Shown here one piece after another: positions 45,085 through 53,787 of a stretch of 64,000 bases of DNA. The DNA comes from Streptomyces albiflavescens (lineage in GTDB: Bacteria > Actinomycetota > Actinomycetes > Streptomycetales > Streptomycetaceae), in the NCBI RefSeq assembly GCF_014645835.1, contig NZ_BMMM01000033.1:1-64000 (forward strand). The letters run 5' to 3'. The stretch's first letter is position 1. Each line of letters begins with the position of its first letter. A program made the position numbers and the translations under genes. Below the pieces are notes generated by a model. The model had not been told where the DNA came from. It ran no database searches and worked only from the letters and a program-made list of their open reading frames with translations.

Positions 45085-45120
45085 CCTGGGGCGCCCCGGT
45101 TCCGGTCGGGACGCCCCAGG
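45085..45120 (-). terminator. Hairpin after the rhamnogalacturonan acetylesterase gene
   Basis: CCTGGGGCGCCCCGG (45085-45099) pairs with the complementary arm at 45106-45120 over about 14 bp with one mismatch. It starts 3 nt past the esterase stop and could terminate or attenuate transcription into the DUF2264 gene. Confidence 0.55.
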
Positions 45121-45123
45121 AGT

Positions 45124-46170
45124 TCATCCCACCCTCACCAGGCCGGCCGGCACCAGATGCTGGGTGACGAGTTCGTCCCGGACCAGCCCCGCGTAGACCG
45201 TCGCGCCGTGCGCCGAGGTGTGGGTGTTGTCCCGCTTCTCGTTGTAGAGGTAGATCGCCTTGGAACCCTCGACGCCCAGGGATTCGACGAGAGCCTTGGT
45301 CTTGGCCGTGAGGTCGATCAACGGGACGTTCTCGGCGGCGGCGACCGAGCGGATGACGGCGGGGTGGTCGACGCCCAGGCCGTTCACCAGCAGCGCGGTG
45401 TTGTTGTTCAGGGTGCCGTCCGCGCTGAACCAGCGGCGCACGATCGGGGTGACGAGGACCGGCTCGCCGCCCTGGGCGCGGACGCCGGCGACGAGCGTTT
45501 CGAGGTTGGCCCGGTAGGTCGCCTCGTCGGTCGTCTTGTCGTTGTGGGCCAGCTGGATGAGCACCAGGTCGCGCTTGCCGATGAGCGGCTGAACGGTCGG
45601 GAAGAGCGCCGGGGTGGCGAGGTAGGTGACCGTACTCTCGCCGGAGTCCGCGTAGTTGGCGACCGAGAGACCCTTGCGGAGGTACTCGGGCAGCTGCTGG
45701 CCCCAGCCCGAGTACGGGTCGCCCGGCTGGTCGCACACTGTCGAGTCGCCGACCAGGAAGATCTGGCGGGTGTGCGTGGCCGGGGTCACCCGGATGTCGG
45801 CGAGTGCGGGGGCGGAGCCGCCGATGACGAGGTCCAGGCCCGGGGTGCCCTCGGGGCCTGTCGGCTCGCCCTCGGGGGTACGGACGTTCACGGTGAAGCT
45901 GCGGGCCACGGTCCGGCCGGCCTCGGTGGCGGTCTCGGGGAGCAGGGAGCGGCGGGTCTCGCCGCTGATGGCGGTACTGTCCGCGGCGTCCCCGCCGAGG
46001 ACGACACGGACGTCGTACGTGCCGGGCGCGACGTCGAAGTGGCAGGCGTTCGCCGTGCAGTTCTCCAGGCCCAGGGCGCGCCGCCCGCCGTGCGCGTGCG
46101 CCGGCGTGGCCGACAGGGCGGTGACGGTGGCCATGACCGACACGGCGGCGGTGACGGTGACGCGTCTCAT
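45124..46170 (-). CDS. Secreted rhamnogalacturonan acetylesterase (CE12-type SGNH)
   Basis: 348 aa. Signal peptide (~1-27). An N-terminal carbohydrate-binding-like beta domain (~28-125, CTANACHFDVAPGTYDVRVVLGG) precedes the SGNH hydrolase: FLVGDSTVCDQPGDPYSGWGQQLPEYL, NYADSGEST, IQLAHNDKT and a C-terminal DNTHTSAHGA with the catalytic His. Matches rhamnogalacturonan acetylesterases, which deacetylate pectin RG-I and aid the lyase. Divergent from the PL4 lyase gene. Confidence 0.85.
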   Translation of the reverse strand: MRRVTVTAAVSVMATVTALSATPAHAHGGRRALGLENCTANACHFDVAPGTYDVRVVLGGDAADSTAISGETRRSLLPETATEAGRTVARSFTVNVRTPEGEPTGPEGTPGLDLVIGGSAPALADIRVTPATHTRQIFLVGDSTVCDQPGDPYSGWGQQLPEYLRKGLSVANYADSGESTVTYLATPALFPTVQPLIGKRDLVLIQLAHNDKTTDEATYRANLETLVAGVRAQGGEPVLVTPIVRRWFSADGTLNNNTALLVNGLGVDHPAVIRSVAAAENVPLIDLTAKTKALVESLGVEGSKAIYLYNEKRDNTHTSAHGATVYAGLVRDELVTQHLVPAGLVRVG

Positions 46171-46224
46171 TGCGGCTCCTCCAACAGGACGACAAGACCT
46201 GGCCGCTGGACCGTACCGCTCATC

Positions 46225-46240
46225 GGCAAGCGCTTTCTAG
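46225..46240. promoter_or_regulatory. LacI-type palindrome (AAGCGCTT core)
   Basis: GGCAAGCGCTTTCTAG contains the perfect palindrome AAGCGCTT at 46228-46235, the core of LacI-family operators. It lies between the divergent acetylesterase and lyase genes, closer to the esterase start (46170). Confidence 0.5.
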
Positions 46241-46279
46241 GGTGCGGCTCGATTTCGCATGACCGCCAACCCCCAACAA

Positions 46280-46295
46280 GCGAAAGCCCTTTCGC
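46280..46295. promoter_or_regulatory. Perfect inverted repeat GCGAAAG-CC-CTTTCGC
   Basis: A 7-bp perfect inverted repeat with a 2-bp spacer, 64 bp before the lyase ATG. Likely operator or promoter-proximal site for the lyase gene; may be read by the same regulator as the AAGCGCTT site. Confidence 0.5.
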
Positions 46296-46359
46296 AAAGT
46301 TGATTCAACTGTCACTCTGCGAACACTCGCACCCCCACACCTCCGAAGGAGGCACCCCC

Positions 46360-48036
46360 ATGTCCGGACCCCTGAACAGACCGGTCCGACGCCGTACCTT
46401 CGTGCTCGGCAGCGCGGCCGCCGCCGGTTCCGCGGCCCTCGCCGGACCGCTCGCCGAGTCGGCGTCCGCGGCGAGCTTCGGCTGGAGCGACGACGGCTCG
46501 CACTACGTCGTCGACACCGGCGCCAACCTGGTCTTCAAGGTCAGCAAGACCAACGGCGACCTGACCTCGCTCGTCCACCGGGGCACGGAGTACCAGGGCT
46601 ACGGCGGCAAGAACTCGCACGTCGAGTCGGGGCTCGGCACCTCCACCGTGACGATCGCGCAGTCCGGTTCGACGATCCTGATCTCCGTCGCGTACGGCAC
46701 GCTCAGGCACTACTACGCGGCCCGCAGCGGCGAGAACAACGTCTACCTGTGGACCAACAAGGCGGACACGTCGGTGTCGGCGACCCGCTACATCGTGCGC
46801 GTCAAGGCGGGTCTGTTCCTCAACGACGAGCCCGACTCCTACACGTACGCGCCCACCACCGTCGAGGCCTCGGACGTGTTCGCCAAGTCCGACGGCCAGA
46901 CCCGCTCCAAGCACTACTCGAAGCTCCGCGTCATCGACTACGACTACATCGGCTGGAACACCGGCAGCGTCGGCCTGTGGATCGTGCTCAGCAACCACGA
47001 GAAGGCCTCCGGCGGCCCGTTCTACCGCTCTCTCCTGCGCCATCAGAGCGCCGACGGCGGCGGTCTGTACGAGATCCTCTACTACGGCGAGAACCAGACC
47101 GAGGCCCAGCGCTTCGGCCTCCAGGGCCCGTACGTCATCGCCTTCACGGACGGCGGCGCGCCCTCCTCCTCCCTCTTCCCGGGCACCCTGACCACCTCGT
47201 GGGCGGACTCGCTCGGCATCTCCGGTTATGTCGCGGCCGGCGGCCGGGGCCGGGTCGCGGGCGTCGGCATCACCGGGCGGAACACGGCGTACCCGTACAC
47301 CGTGGGGCTCGCCAACTCGGCGGCGCAGTACTGGGGTTCGGCGCGTTCGTCCGACGGCTACTTCTCGATCCCCGGGGTGCTGCCGGGGACGTACACGCTC
47401 ACCGTCTTCAAGGACGAGTTGGCCGTCCACACGACCTCGGTGACGGTGACGGCAGGTACCACGACGTCCCTCAACACCATCTCGATCCCGTCCTCGAACG
47501 ACCCGGGCAACGCGAGCGCCGTCTGGCGGATCGGCGACTGGACCGGCACACCGAGCGGCTTCAAGAACGCGGCGCTGATGACGTACGCACATCCCTCGGA
47601 CGTACGGGCCTCCTCCTGGACGGGGAACGTGGTGATCGGGAGCGGCAGCGAGACCGCCGCCTTCCCCGCGTACATCTGGAAGGACGTCAACAGCGGGCTG
47701 CTGGTGTACTTCAAGCTGACCGCCGCCCAGGCCGCCGCCGCGCACACCCTCCGCATCGGGGTGACGACGGCGTACGCGAACGGCCGGCCGCAGGTCACCG
47801 TCAACAGCTGGGTGTCGGCGATCCCCTCACCGCCCACGCAGCCGAGCACCCGGTCACTGACGGTCGGTTCGTACCGGGGCAACAACTACACGTTCACGTA
47901 CAGCGTTCCGGCAAGTGCGTGGCTCACGGACGTCGGCCAGTACAACGTGCTGAAGATCGATGTGGTGAGCGGCTCGGGGACGACGGGTTATCTCAGCGCG
48001 GGTACGTCGATCGACGCGATCGACCTGCTGGCCTGA
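46360..48036 (+). CDS. Secreted rhamnogalacturonan lyase (PL4)
   Basis: 558 aa. Twin-arginine signal RRRTFVLGSAAAAGSAALAG. The catalytic beta-sandwich (~37-290) starts ASFGWSDDGSHYVVDTGANLVFKVSK with GDLTSLVHRGTEYQ, like fungal and bacterial PL4 lyases. An FnIII-like domain (~300-385) and a C-terminal beta-jelly roll (~390-558) complete the three-domain PL4 layout. It cleaves the rhamnose-galacturonate backbone of RG-I by beta-elimination. ATG 46360 with AAGGAGG upstream. Monocistronic, followed by a hairpin at 48046-48072. Confidence 0.87.
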   Translation: MSGPLNRPVRRRTFVLGSAAAAGSAALAGPLAESASAASFGWSDDGSHYVVDTGANLVFKVSKTNGDLTSLVHRGTEYQGYGGKNSHVESGLGTSTVTIAQSGSTILISVAYGTLRHYYAARSGENNVYLWTNKADTSVSATRYIVRVKAGLFLNDEPDSYTYAPTTVEASDVFAKSDGQTRSKHYSKLRVIDYDYIGWNTGSVGLWIVLSNHEKASGGPFYRSLLRHQSADGGGLYEILYYGENQTEAQRFGLQGPYVIAFTDGGAPSSSLFPGTLTTSWADSLGISGYVAAGGRGRVAGVGITGRNTAYPYTVGLANSAAQYWGSARSSDGYFSIPGVLPGTYTLTVFKDELAVHTTSVTVTAGTTTSLNTISIPSSNDPGNASAVWRIGDWTGTPSGFKNAALMTYAHPSDVRASSWTGNVVIGSGSETAAFPAYIWKDVNSGLLVYFKLTAAQAAAAHTLRIGVTTAYANGRPQVTVNSWVSAIPSPPTQPSTRSLTVGSYRGNNYTFTYSVPASAWLTDVGQYNVLKIDVVSGSGTTGYLSAGTSIDAIDLLA

Positions 48037-48045
48037 GCACCGCTG

Positions 48046-48072
48046 CCCGGCACCGATGTCGGTGGTGCCGGG
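48046..48072 (+). terminator. Terminator hairpin after the rhamnogalacturonan lyase gene
   Basis: CCCGGCACC (48046-48054) pairs with GGTGCCGGG (48064-48072), 9 bp, 9-nt loop, directly after the stop codon. Confidence 0.6.
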
Positions 48073-48196
48073 TAGCGTCTTCCTGGACGCGGCACGCGCC
48101 GCCGGCTTCGCCGAGGTGAGTCGCCCCAGTCCTCGGCGGGCCGTCATGCGGATCGACTTCTGAGCGTGCGTGTGGTGGGCGCGCTGTGCCGAACGC

Positions 48197-49708
48197 TCAC
48201 GTGCCCCTCGTCCACTGCTGGTTGGTGCCTCCGTTGCAGGTGTATGTGATCATTGCGGCGGAGTTGGCGGTGGAGGCGCCGGAGACGTCCAGGCATTCGC
48301 CACTGGCGCGGGACTTCAGGAGGACGTAGCTGCCCGAGGTGGTGACCGACCACTGTTGGGTGGTCGCCGAGCCGTTGCAGTTCTCCTGGGTGACGTTGGT
48401 GGCGTTCTCCTGCACACACAGGGAGCTGCCCCGGCCCATCAGCTGGTAGGAGCCGCTGCCGACGGACTTGAACCAGAACTTCTGGTTGTTGCCGCCGTTG
48501 CAGGTGTACTGACTGAGCGCGACCCCGGCGAGCAGTGACTGGCTGGGCACGTCGGCGCACTTGCCGGAGTGATGGGCCGTCAGCGTCTCGTACGTGGCGC
48601 TCGTCCCGGCGATCGTCCCGGCGGCCGTGTCGACCGTGATCTCCGGGTACCAGGACATGGACATCGTGGTCGTCGTCGGGAAGGTCAACGGCAGCCATAC
48701 GTAACGGGAGTCGTTGACGGTGCCCCCGAAGGAGTTGCCCCAGCGGTCGCCCATGTAGAGGTACGACGTGCCCGAAGTCCCCTGCACGGGGAGGACGTAC
48801 GCGGTCTGCGAGCCGTACGCCGTCGAGTCGCCGACGTTGGTCATCGCCGTCCAGGGACCCGCGATGTTCGTCGCGGTGGCGTACTGCTGCTGGTTGGCGT
48901 TCCAGCCGGTCGCGGCCGACGTCAGCATGAAGTAGACGTTGCCCCGCTTGAAGAGGGCGGGTGCCTCGCGGTGTCCGCCGTGCCAGGGGTCGGCGACCAG
49001 GCCCTCGATGCCGGTGTAGTCGGCGGTGAGCCTGTAGATCTGCAGGTCGTAGTTCTCACGCGCGGCCGACGCCATGTAACCCGTGCCGTCCGTGTCGACG
49101 AAGACCGTGATGTCGCGGGACATGTACTGGCCGAGCGGCCGGAAGCTGCCCTGGTAGCTGTAGGTGCCGTCGACCGTGTTCGAGACGGCTACGGCGGCGC
49201 GCGCCTCGCTGTAGTCGGTGCCGTTCTCCTTGTGCATCCACATCACGAACTTGCCGGTGGACGCGTTGTACATGACCTTCGGACGCTCGATGTTGGCGCT
49301 CGCCAGCTCGGACGAACTGGACTGACTCAGCACATGGTTGCGGAACTCCCAGTTCTTCAGGTCGGTGGAGCGGTAGGCGTCCACGTACTGGAAGGTGTTG
49401 TCGGCGTTGCGGTGCTCGCCGAACCAGTAGTAGTAGCTGCCGACCTTGATGACTCCGCCGCCGTGCGCGTGCACGACGTTGCCCGAAGTGTCCGTGAACT
49501 GGGTGCCGTTGGTGATGGTCTGCGCCGCGGCCTGGGCGGGGCCGGCGGTGGCCAGACCTCCCGCCGCGGCGAGACACAGGGCGACGAGTATCGCGTAGAC
49601 GCGCCTCACCCCGGGGGCTCTCCTCGCGACGGCGCGGATGAGTGGGCGGATGAGGTGCACGCGGCGCTGTCCGTCGTGGTGTTCCTGGTGTCGTTCACTG
49701 CGGCTCAT
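48197..49708 (-). CDS. Secreted GH43 galactanase-like enzyme with CBM13 (ricin) domain
   Basis: 503 aa. Long basic N-terminus then a signal core (YAILVALCLAAAGGLATAGPAQA). The five-bladed propeller catalytic domain (~65-365) opens QFTDTSGNVVHAHGGGVIKVGSYYYWFGE, as in GH43 exo-beta-1,3-galactanases, and carries GHREAPALFKRGNVYFML with the general-acid Glu. Residues ~371-503 are a ricin-type CBM13 with three QxW-like repeats (QKFWF, QQWSV, QQWTR). It would trim beta-1,3-galactan of arabinogalactan. The GH43 subfamily is a judgement from memory. ATG 49708; a shorter GTG start is possible. Confidence 0.78.
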   Translation of the reverse strand: MSRSERHQEHHDGQRRVHLIRPLIRAVARRAPGVRRVYAILVALCLAAAGGLATAGPAQAAAQTITNGTQFTDTSGNVVHAHGGGVIKVGSYYYWFGEHRNADNTFQYVDAYRSTDLKNWEFRNHVLSQSSSSELASANIERPKVMYNASTGKFVMWMHKENGTDYSEARAAVAVSNTVDGTYSYQGSFRPLGQYMSRDITVFVDTDGTGYMASAARENYDLQIYRLTADYTGIEGLVADPWHGGHREAPALFKRGNVYFMLTSAATGWNANQQQYATATNIAGPWTAMTNVGDSTAYGSQTAYVLPVQGTSGTSYLYMGDRWGNSFGGTVNDSRYVWLPLTFPTTTTMSMSWYPEITVDTAAGTIAGTSATYETLTAHHSGKCADVPSQSLLAGVALSQYTCNGGNNQKFWFKSVGSGSYQLMGRGSSLCVQENATNVTQENCNGSATTQQWSVTTSGSYVLLKSRASGECLDVSGASTANSAAMITYTCNGGTNQQWTRGT

Positions 49709-49936
49709 ACGGTGACCGTCCGTCCGGTATATCGAACCGTATTTGTCATTACGAACGCTGCGACCGCCGAAAAGGTAAGCGCGTACTACGGCGAGGTCAA
49801 CGGGTCGGACGCGACGGGAGTTGTCAGCCGGGGCGGCGGCCCGAGGCCGGCCGGGCCGCCTCGGCATAGGCCCGTACCGGCGGACTCCGTAGGCAAGTTT
49901 TTGTTATCGGCGTGCGTCGGTGCCGTCTCCGGTGAT

Positions 49937-52048
49937 GTGCGCAGTCATAGCCATCAGAAGTCAGCGGCCGTCGCCGGGGTCCTCGCGGCGGTTGCCGTCA
50001 TGTGCAGTGCTCCCACCGCGGCGGCGGGCGGAGGCCGGGACGTCACGGCTGATGTGCTCGCGGGCCAGGACGTGACGCTCGCCGGTGACACGGTGGTGAC
50101 CGTGCCGGCGGGGACGACAACGTACGACGGAGTGTTCCGTGGCGAGGGCACGCTCACCGTGCGGGGCAGCGGGACGCTGATCCTGACCAAGGACAGCGAC
50201 TTCACGCTCCCCGAGGCGCGGCAACGGCAGACGGTGAAGACGCAGGGCGGCAACCACCCGTACACGACGGTCGCCAACCCCGATCCGCCCGCGGTGACGG
50301 TGGCGCACGGCGCGACCCTGCAGTACGGGACGGGCGGTGGGACGGGCCTGATCGGTCATTTCCCGTACAGCACACCCGGTTATCAACTGAACCAGCTGAA
50401 CGTCCGCGTCGACGGCACCCTGCGCCTCTCGCTCACCCGTACCTTCAACATCGGCACGATCAGCGGATCGGGCCTGGTCACCCAGCCCCGCACCATGTGG
50501 GGCACGCTCGACCTGGCCGGAACCCACCCCTTCTCAGGTGTGATCGACAACGGGACGGGCATGGCGGTCGGCCGCCCCGAGTACCCGGTGGCCCTCCCGA
50601 ACGCCCGCGCCATCCTCAATCAGGGCTCCTGGATCATCGACACCCCGCTGTACAAGACCATCACCCTGCGCCAGAACTTCTATCAGCGCGAGTACGGCAG
50701 CGACGTCAACGTCCACACACGCCCCGGCAGCAAGGTCGTGCTCACCGGCCAGTACAGCTACAGCGACCGGGGCGGCGACACCCACCCCTCGCTGAGCGAC
50801 CCGGACATCAACTGGCGCAGGGTTCCCCATGACGTGAACAAGCGCGGCACCAACATCGAGGGCGCGAACGTCCAATGGGGCGACGGCACGACCCACAAGA
50901 TCTTCATGCCGGGCACCAAGGACACCGTCTACATCAACCTGCACGAGGCGAGCGGACGGCGCTCGCTGCTGACGTTCGCGTACAACGGCCCGGTCACACT
51001 GGGCGCCCCCATCGGCGGTGGCAGGTATCACGACACACTGGCCGTGCCCGGCGCGGGGGACGTCGTGATCAAGGGGACGCGCGGCAACGACGTGACCTTC
51101 GCGGCGAAGCAGTACTACGACGGATCGACCACCATCGAGAAGGGTGCGGTGCTGCGGTTGGGGTCGGGTTCACCGGGCGGCGACGGCGCGCTGATGACGG
51201 GCACGGCGCGACGGCGCGTGGTGAACGACGGGACGTTCGTCGTTCACAACACCTCGACTCCCGTGACCCTCGCCCGGGTCGGCGGAACGGGCGAGCTCAC
51301 CCAGTCGGGCGCCGCCACGACGACGCTGACGGGTGGCGAGGTGACGTACACGGGAACGACGACGGTCACGAAGGGCACGCTCGCCCTGGCCGGGGGCGCC
51401 TCGCTCGCGCGCAGCAAGGCGATCCGGCTCACGTCGCCCGACGCACGCCTGGACGCACGCGCGACGGGCCTGCGCGTGACGACGTCGCTCACCGGCAAGG
51501 GCACGGTGCGGGGCGCGGTGACGAACGAGGGCGTGGTCGCCGGCGCCCTCACGGTAACCGGCGACTACACCCAGCGGGCCAAGGGTGAACTGGTGCTCCG
51601 GGACAAGCCGTTGAAGGTGACCGGAGCCGTCCGCCTCGCCGGCGATCTCGACCTCTCCGAAGCCGCGATCGATCCCGCCCACGCCATCGATCCCGCCCAC
51701 GAGATCACTCTGCTGAACCACACGGGCCGCGCGAAAACCACCGGCAGCTTCACCCATCTCCCCGAGGGCGCCACCCTCAAGCTTTCCGACACCACGTATC
51801 GCATCAGCTACCACGGGGGCGACGGCAACGACGTGGTCCTCAAGGCGACTTCGAAGCACCGCGCGGCGAGCCCGTCCGCCTCCGCCGCTCCCTCGGTTCA
51901 GCACACCGCCCTCGGCAAGAACGAGAGCACGCGCGCGTGGTGGCCGCTCCTGCTCGTGCCCATGCTGCTGGGCGCACTGGTCGTACCGTCGGCCCGGCGC
52001 AAGCGCGCGCGACGCCGCGGCGGACGTCGGCACGCCGCCTCCAGGTGA
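49937..52048 (+). CDS. Exported beta-strand-repeat protein with C-terminal membrane anchor
   Basis: About 703 aa if GTG 49937 is the start. Signal peptide (SAAVAGVLAAVAVMCSAPTAAAG), then a beta-helix-like passenger with autotransporter-associated strand motifs (DVTLAGDTVVTV, TTTYDGVFRGEGTLTVRGSGTL, EVTYTGTTTVTKGTLALAGG, GDYTQRAKGELVLR). The C-terminus is a short Ser/Ala linker, a TM segment (WWPLLLVPMLLGALVV) and an Arg/Lys-rich tail, the layout of a cell-surface anchor. There is no LPXTG or LAXTG sortase motif. No good RBS was seen, so the start is uncertain. Function unknown; perhaps adhesion or carbohydrate binding. Confidence 0.7.
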   Translation: MRSHSHQKSAAVAGVLAAVAVMCSAPTAAAGGGRDVTADVLAGQDVTLAGDTVVTVPAGTTTYDGVFRGEGTLTVRGSGTLILTKDSDFTLPEARQRQTVKTQGGNHPYTTVANPDPPAVTVAHGATLQYGTGGGTGLIGHFPYSTPGYQLNQLNVRVDGTLRLSLTRTFNIGTISGSGLVTQPRTMWGTLDLAGTHPFSGVIDNGTGMAVGRPEYPVALPNARAILNQGSWIIDTPLYKTITLRQNFYQREYGSDVNVHTRPGSKVVLTGQYSYSDRGGDTHPSLSDPDINWRRVPHDVNKRGTNIEGANVQWGDGTTHKIFMPGTKDTVYINLHEASGRRSLLTFAYNGPVTLGAPIGGGRYHDTLAVPGAGDVVIKGTRGNDVTFAAKQYYDGSTTIEKGAVLRLGSGSPGGDGALMTGTARRRVVNDGTFVVHNTSTPVTLARVGGTGELTQSGAATTTLTGGEVTYTGTTTVTKGTLALAGGASLARSKAIRLTSPDARLDARATGLRVTTSLTGKGTVRGAVTNEGVVAGALTVTGDYTQRAKGELVLRDKPLKVTGAVRLAGDLDLSEAAIDPAHAIDPAHEITLLNHTGRAKTTGSFTHLPEGATLKLSDTTYRISYHGGDGNDVVLKATSKHRAASPSASAAPSVQHTALGKNESTRAWWPLLLVPMLLGALVVPSARRKRARRRGGRRHAASR

Positions 52049-52307
52049 CGGTCGGGCGCGCGCTTCGACGGCACCCGTGAAGGCCCGGTTACGCTCGGTG
52101 CCGCCGCTCTCGGGCGTGCCACAGACGCATCGCACACTGAGGCGGTCCGCGCCGCCGCGCTGTCGGCTTGGCATTGTTTCGGCGCTGTGAAACGCTGACT
52201 TTATGGCATATATGTCCGGTATCTGCACATCGATCTTGAACGGGTGAGCCCGGCTGCCTCTCGGGAATCCCCCGATTCCAGACTCCCGTTCGGGAGAAGG
52301 AACAGCG

Positions 52308-53738
52308 ATGACGACGACCGATCAGCCTCACGTCCGCGACGACGACAGTGACCCCACCTTGTACCGCACTCCGGCGGATGCCGTAGCCGCACCCCCGGAG
52401 AAGTTCGCCTATGTCGTAGGTTTCGCCCCGACCGCACAGCGCGCGGACGCGTTGTTCACTGTCGGCACCGAGCCCGAATCCCCCGCATACGGCCGTGTGA
52501 CCTCCCACGCCGAGCTACCCGGCCTGGGCAACGAACTGCACCACTTCGGCTGGAACGCCTGCTCGAGCGCGCTGGCGCATACCGGTCATCATCACGCTGC
52601 ACGGCGCTACCTCATCATCCCGGGACTGCGCTCCTCCCGGCTGCACGTCTTCGACACCGGCCCCGATCCCGCCCGCCCGCGCCTGGTCAAGGTGGTCGAG
52701 CCCGAGGAGCTGGCCACCAAAGCCGGATATTCGCGTCCGCACACACTCCACTGTGGCCCCGACGGAGTGTTCCTGTCCTGCCTGGGCGGCGCGGACGGTG
52801 CGGACGGGCCTGGCGGCGTCGCGCTGCTGGACCACGAAAGCTTCGAAGTGCTGCGCGCCTGGGAGAGCGACCGCGGACCTCAGTGGCTCGCCTACGACCT
52901 CTGGTGGCATCTGCGCCAGAACATCGCCGTGACCAGCGAGTGGGGGACCCCCTCGATGTACGAGGACGGCCTTGTCCCCGAACTGCTGCTGGGTCGCCAG
53001 TACGGTCACTCACTGCACTTCTGGGAGCTGGACTCCGGCCGGCACCTGCAGCGCGTCGACCTGGGGGATGAGAACCAGATGGTGCTGGAGCTGCGTCCCG
53101 CGCACGACCCCGAGGCGACGTGGGGGTTCGCACACACCGTGGTCAACGTGGAGGACCTGTCGGCGTCGGTGTACCTGTGGAACCGGGAGGGCGAGGACTT
53201 CGTGGTCCACAAGGTGATCACCATCCCTGCCGAGCCCGCGCAAACGGAGGACCTGCCCCCAGCGCTGCAGCCGTTCGGCGCCGTGCCCCCATTGATCACC
53301 GACATCGACCTGTCGGTGGACGACCAGTGGCTGTACGTGTCCGCATGGGGAACCGGCGATCTGCACCAGTACGACGTGAGCGACCCGTTCCATCCGAGGC
53401 CGACCGCGTCCGTGCGTCTTGGCGGCATCGTCAGCCGACAGCCACATCCCGCCGAGCCGGACACTCCGCTGACCGGCGGAGCACAGATGGTCGAGCTCAG
53501 CCGCGACGGGCGGCGCGTGTACCTGACGAACTCCTTGTACGGCACCTGGGACGCGCAGTTCTATCCGGCGGGAATCGACCCGTGGATGGTCAAACTCGAC
53601 GCCGACACCTCGCACGGCGGGCTCTCCGTCGACAGCCGCTTCTACCCGCACGGCCCGGATTTCCTGGGCTTGCGCGTGCACCAGACGCGCCTGCAAGGCG
53701 GCGACGCCTCCTCGGATTCGTACTGCTACAGCCGCTGA
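52308..53738 (+). CDS. Selenium-binding/methanethiol oxidase-like protein (SBP56 family)
   Basis: 476-aa beta-propeller of the SBP56/SELENBP1 family. Conserved features are LHHFGWNACSSAL, a Cys-containing motif, RPHTLHCGPDGVFLS, QYGHSLHFWELDSGRHLQ and ITDIDLSVDDQWLYVSAWGTGDLHQYDVSDP. Human SELENBP1 and bacterial relatives oxidise methanethiol to H2O2, formaldehyde and H2S; whether this one does is untested. No signal peptide. ATG 52308 with GAGAAGGA upstream. Ends 49 bp from the convergent operon. Confidence 0.87.
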   Translation: MTTTDQPHVRDDDSDPTLYRTPADAVAAPPEKFAYVVGFAPTAQRADALFTVGTEPESPAYGRVTSHAELPGLGNELHHFGWNACSSALAHTGHHHAARRYLIIPGLRSSRLHVFDTGPDPARPRLVKVVEPEELATKAGYSRPHTLHCGPDGVFLSCLGGADGADGPGGVALLDHESFEVLRAWESDRGPQWLAYDLWWHLRQNIAVTSEWGTPSMYEDGLVPELLLGRQYGHSLHFWELDSGRHLQRVDLGDENQMVLELRPAHDPEATWGFAHTVVNVEDLSASVYLWNREGEDFVVHKVITIPAEPAQTEDLPPALQPFGAVPPLITDIDLSVDDQWLYVSAWGTGDLHQYDVSDPFHPRPTASVRLGGIVSRQPHPAEPDTPLTGGAQMVELSRDGRRVYLTNSLYGTWDAQFYPAGIDPWMVKLDADTSHGGLSVDSRFYPHGPDFLGLRVHQTRLQGGDASSDSYCYSR

Positions 53739-53787
53739 GTCGACGGCCGAACATGACGGTCGCCGACTTCAGGATCCCGCCGAGGGG

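Noticed and set aside
51850..52048. Sortase anchor on the beta-strand protein
   Set aside because: TM and basic tail are present but no LPXTG/LAXTG-like pentapeptide precedes them.
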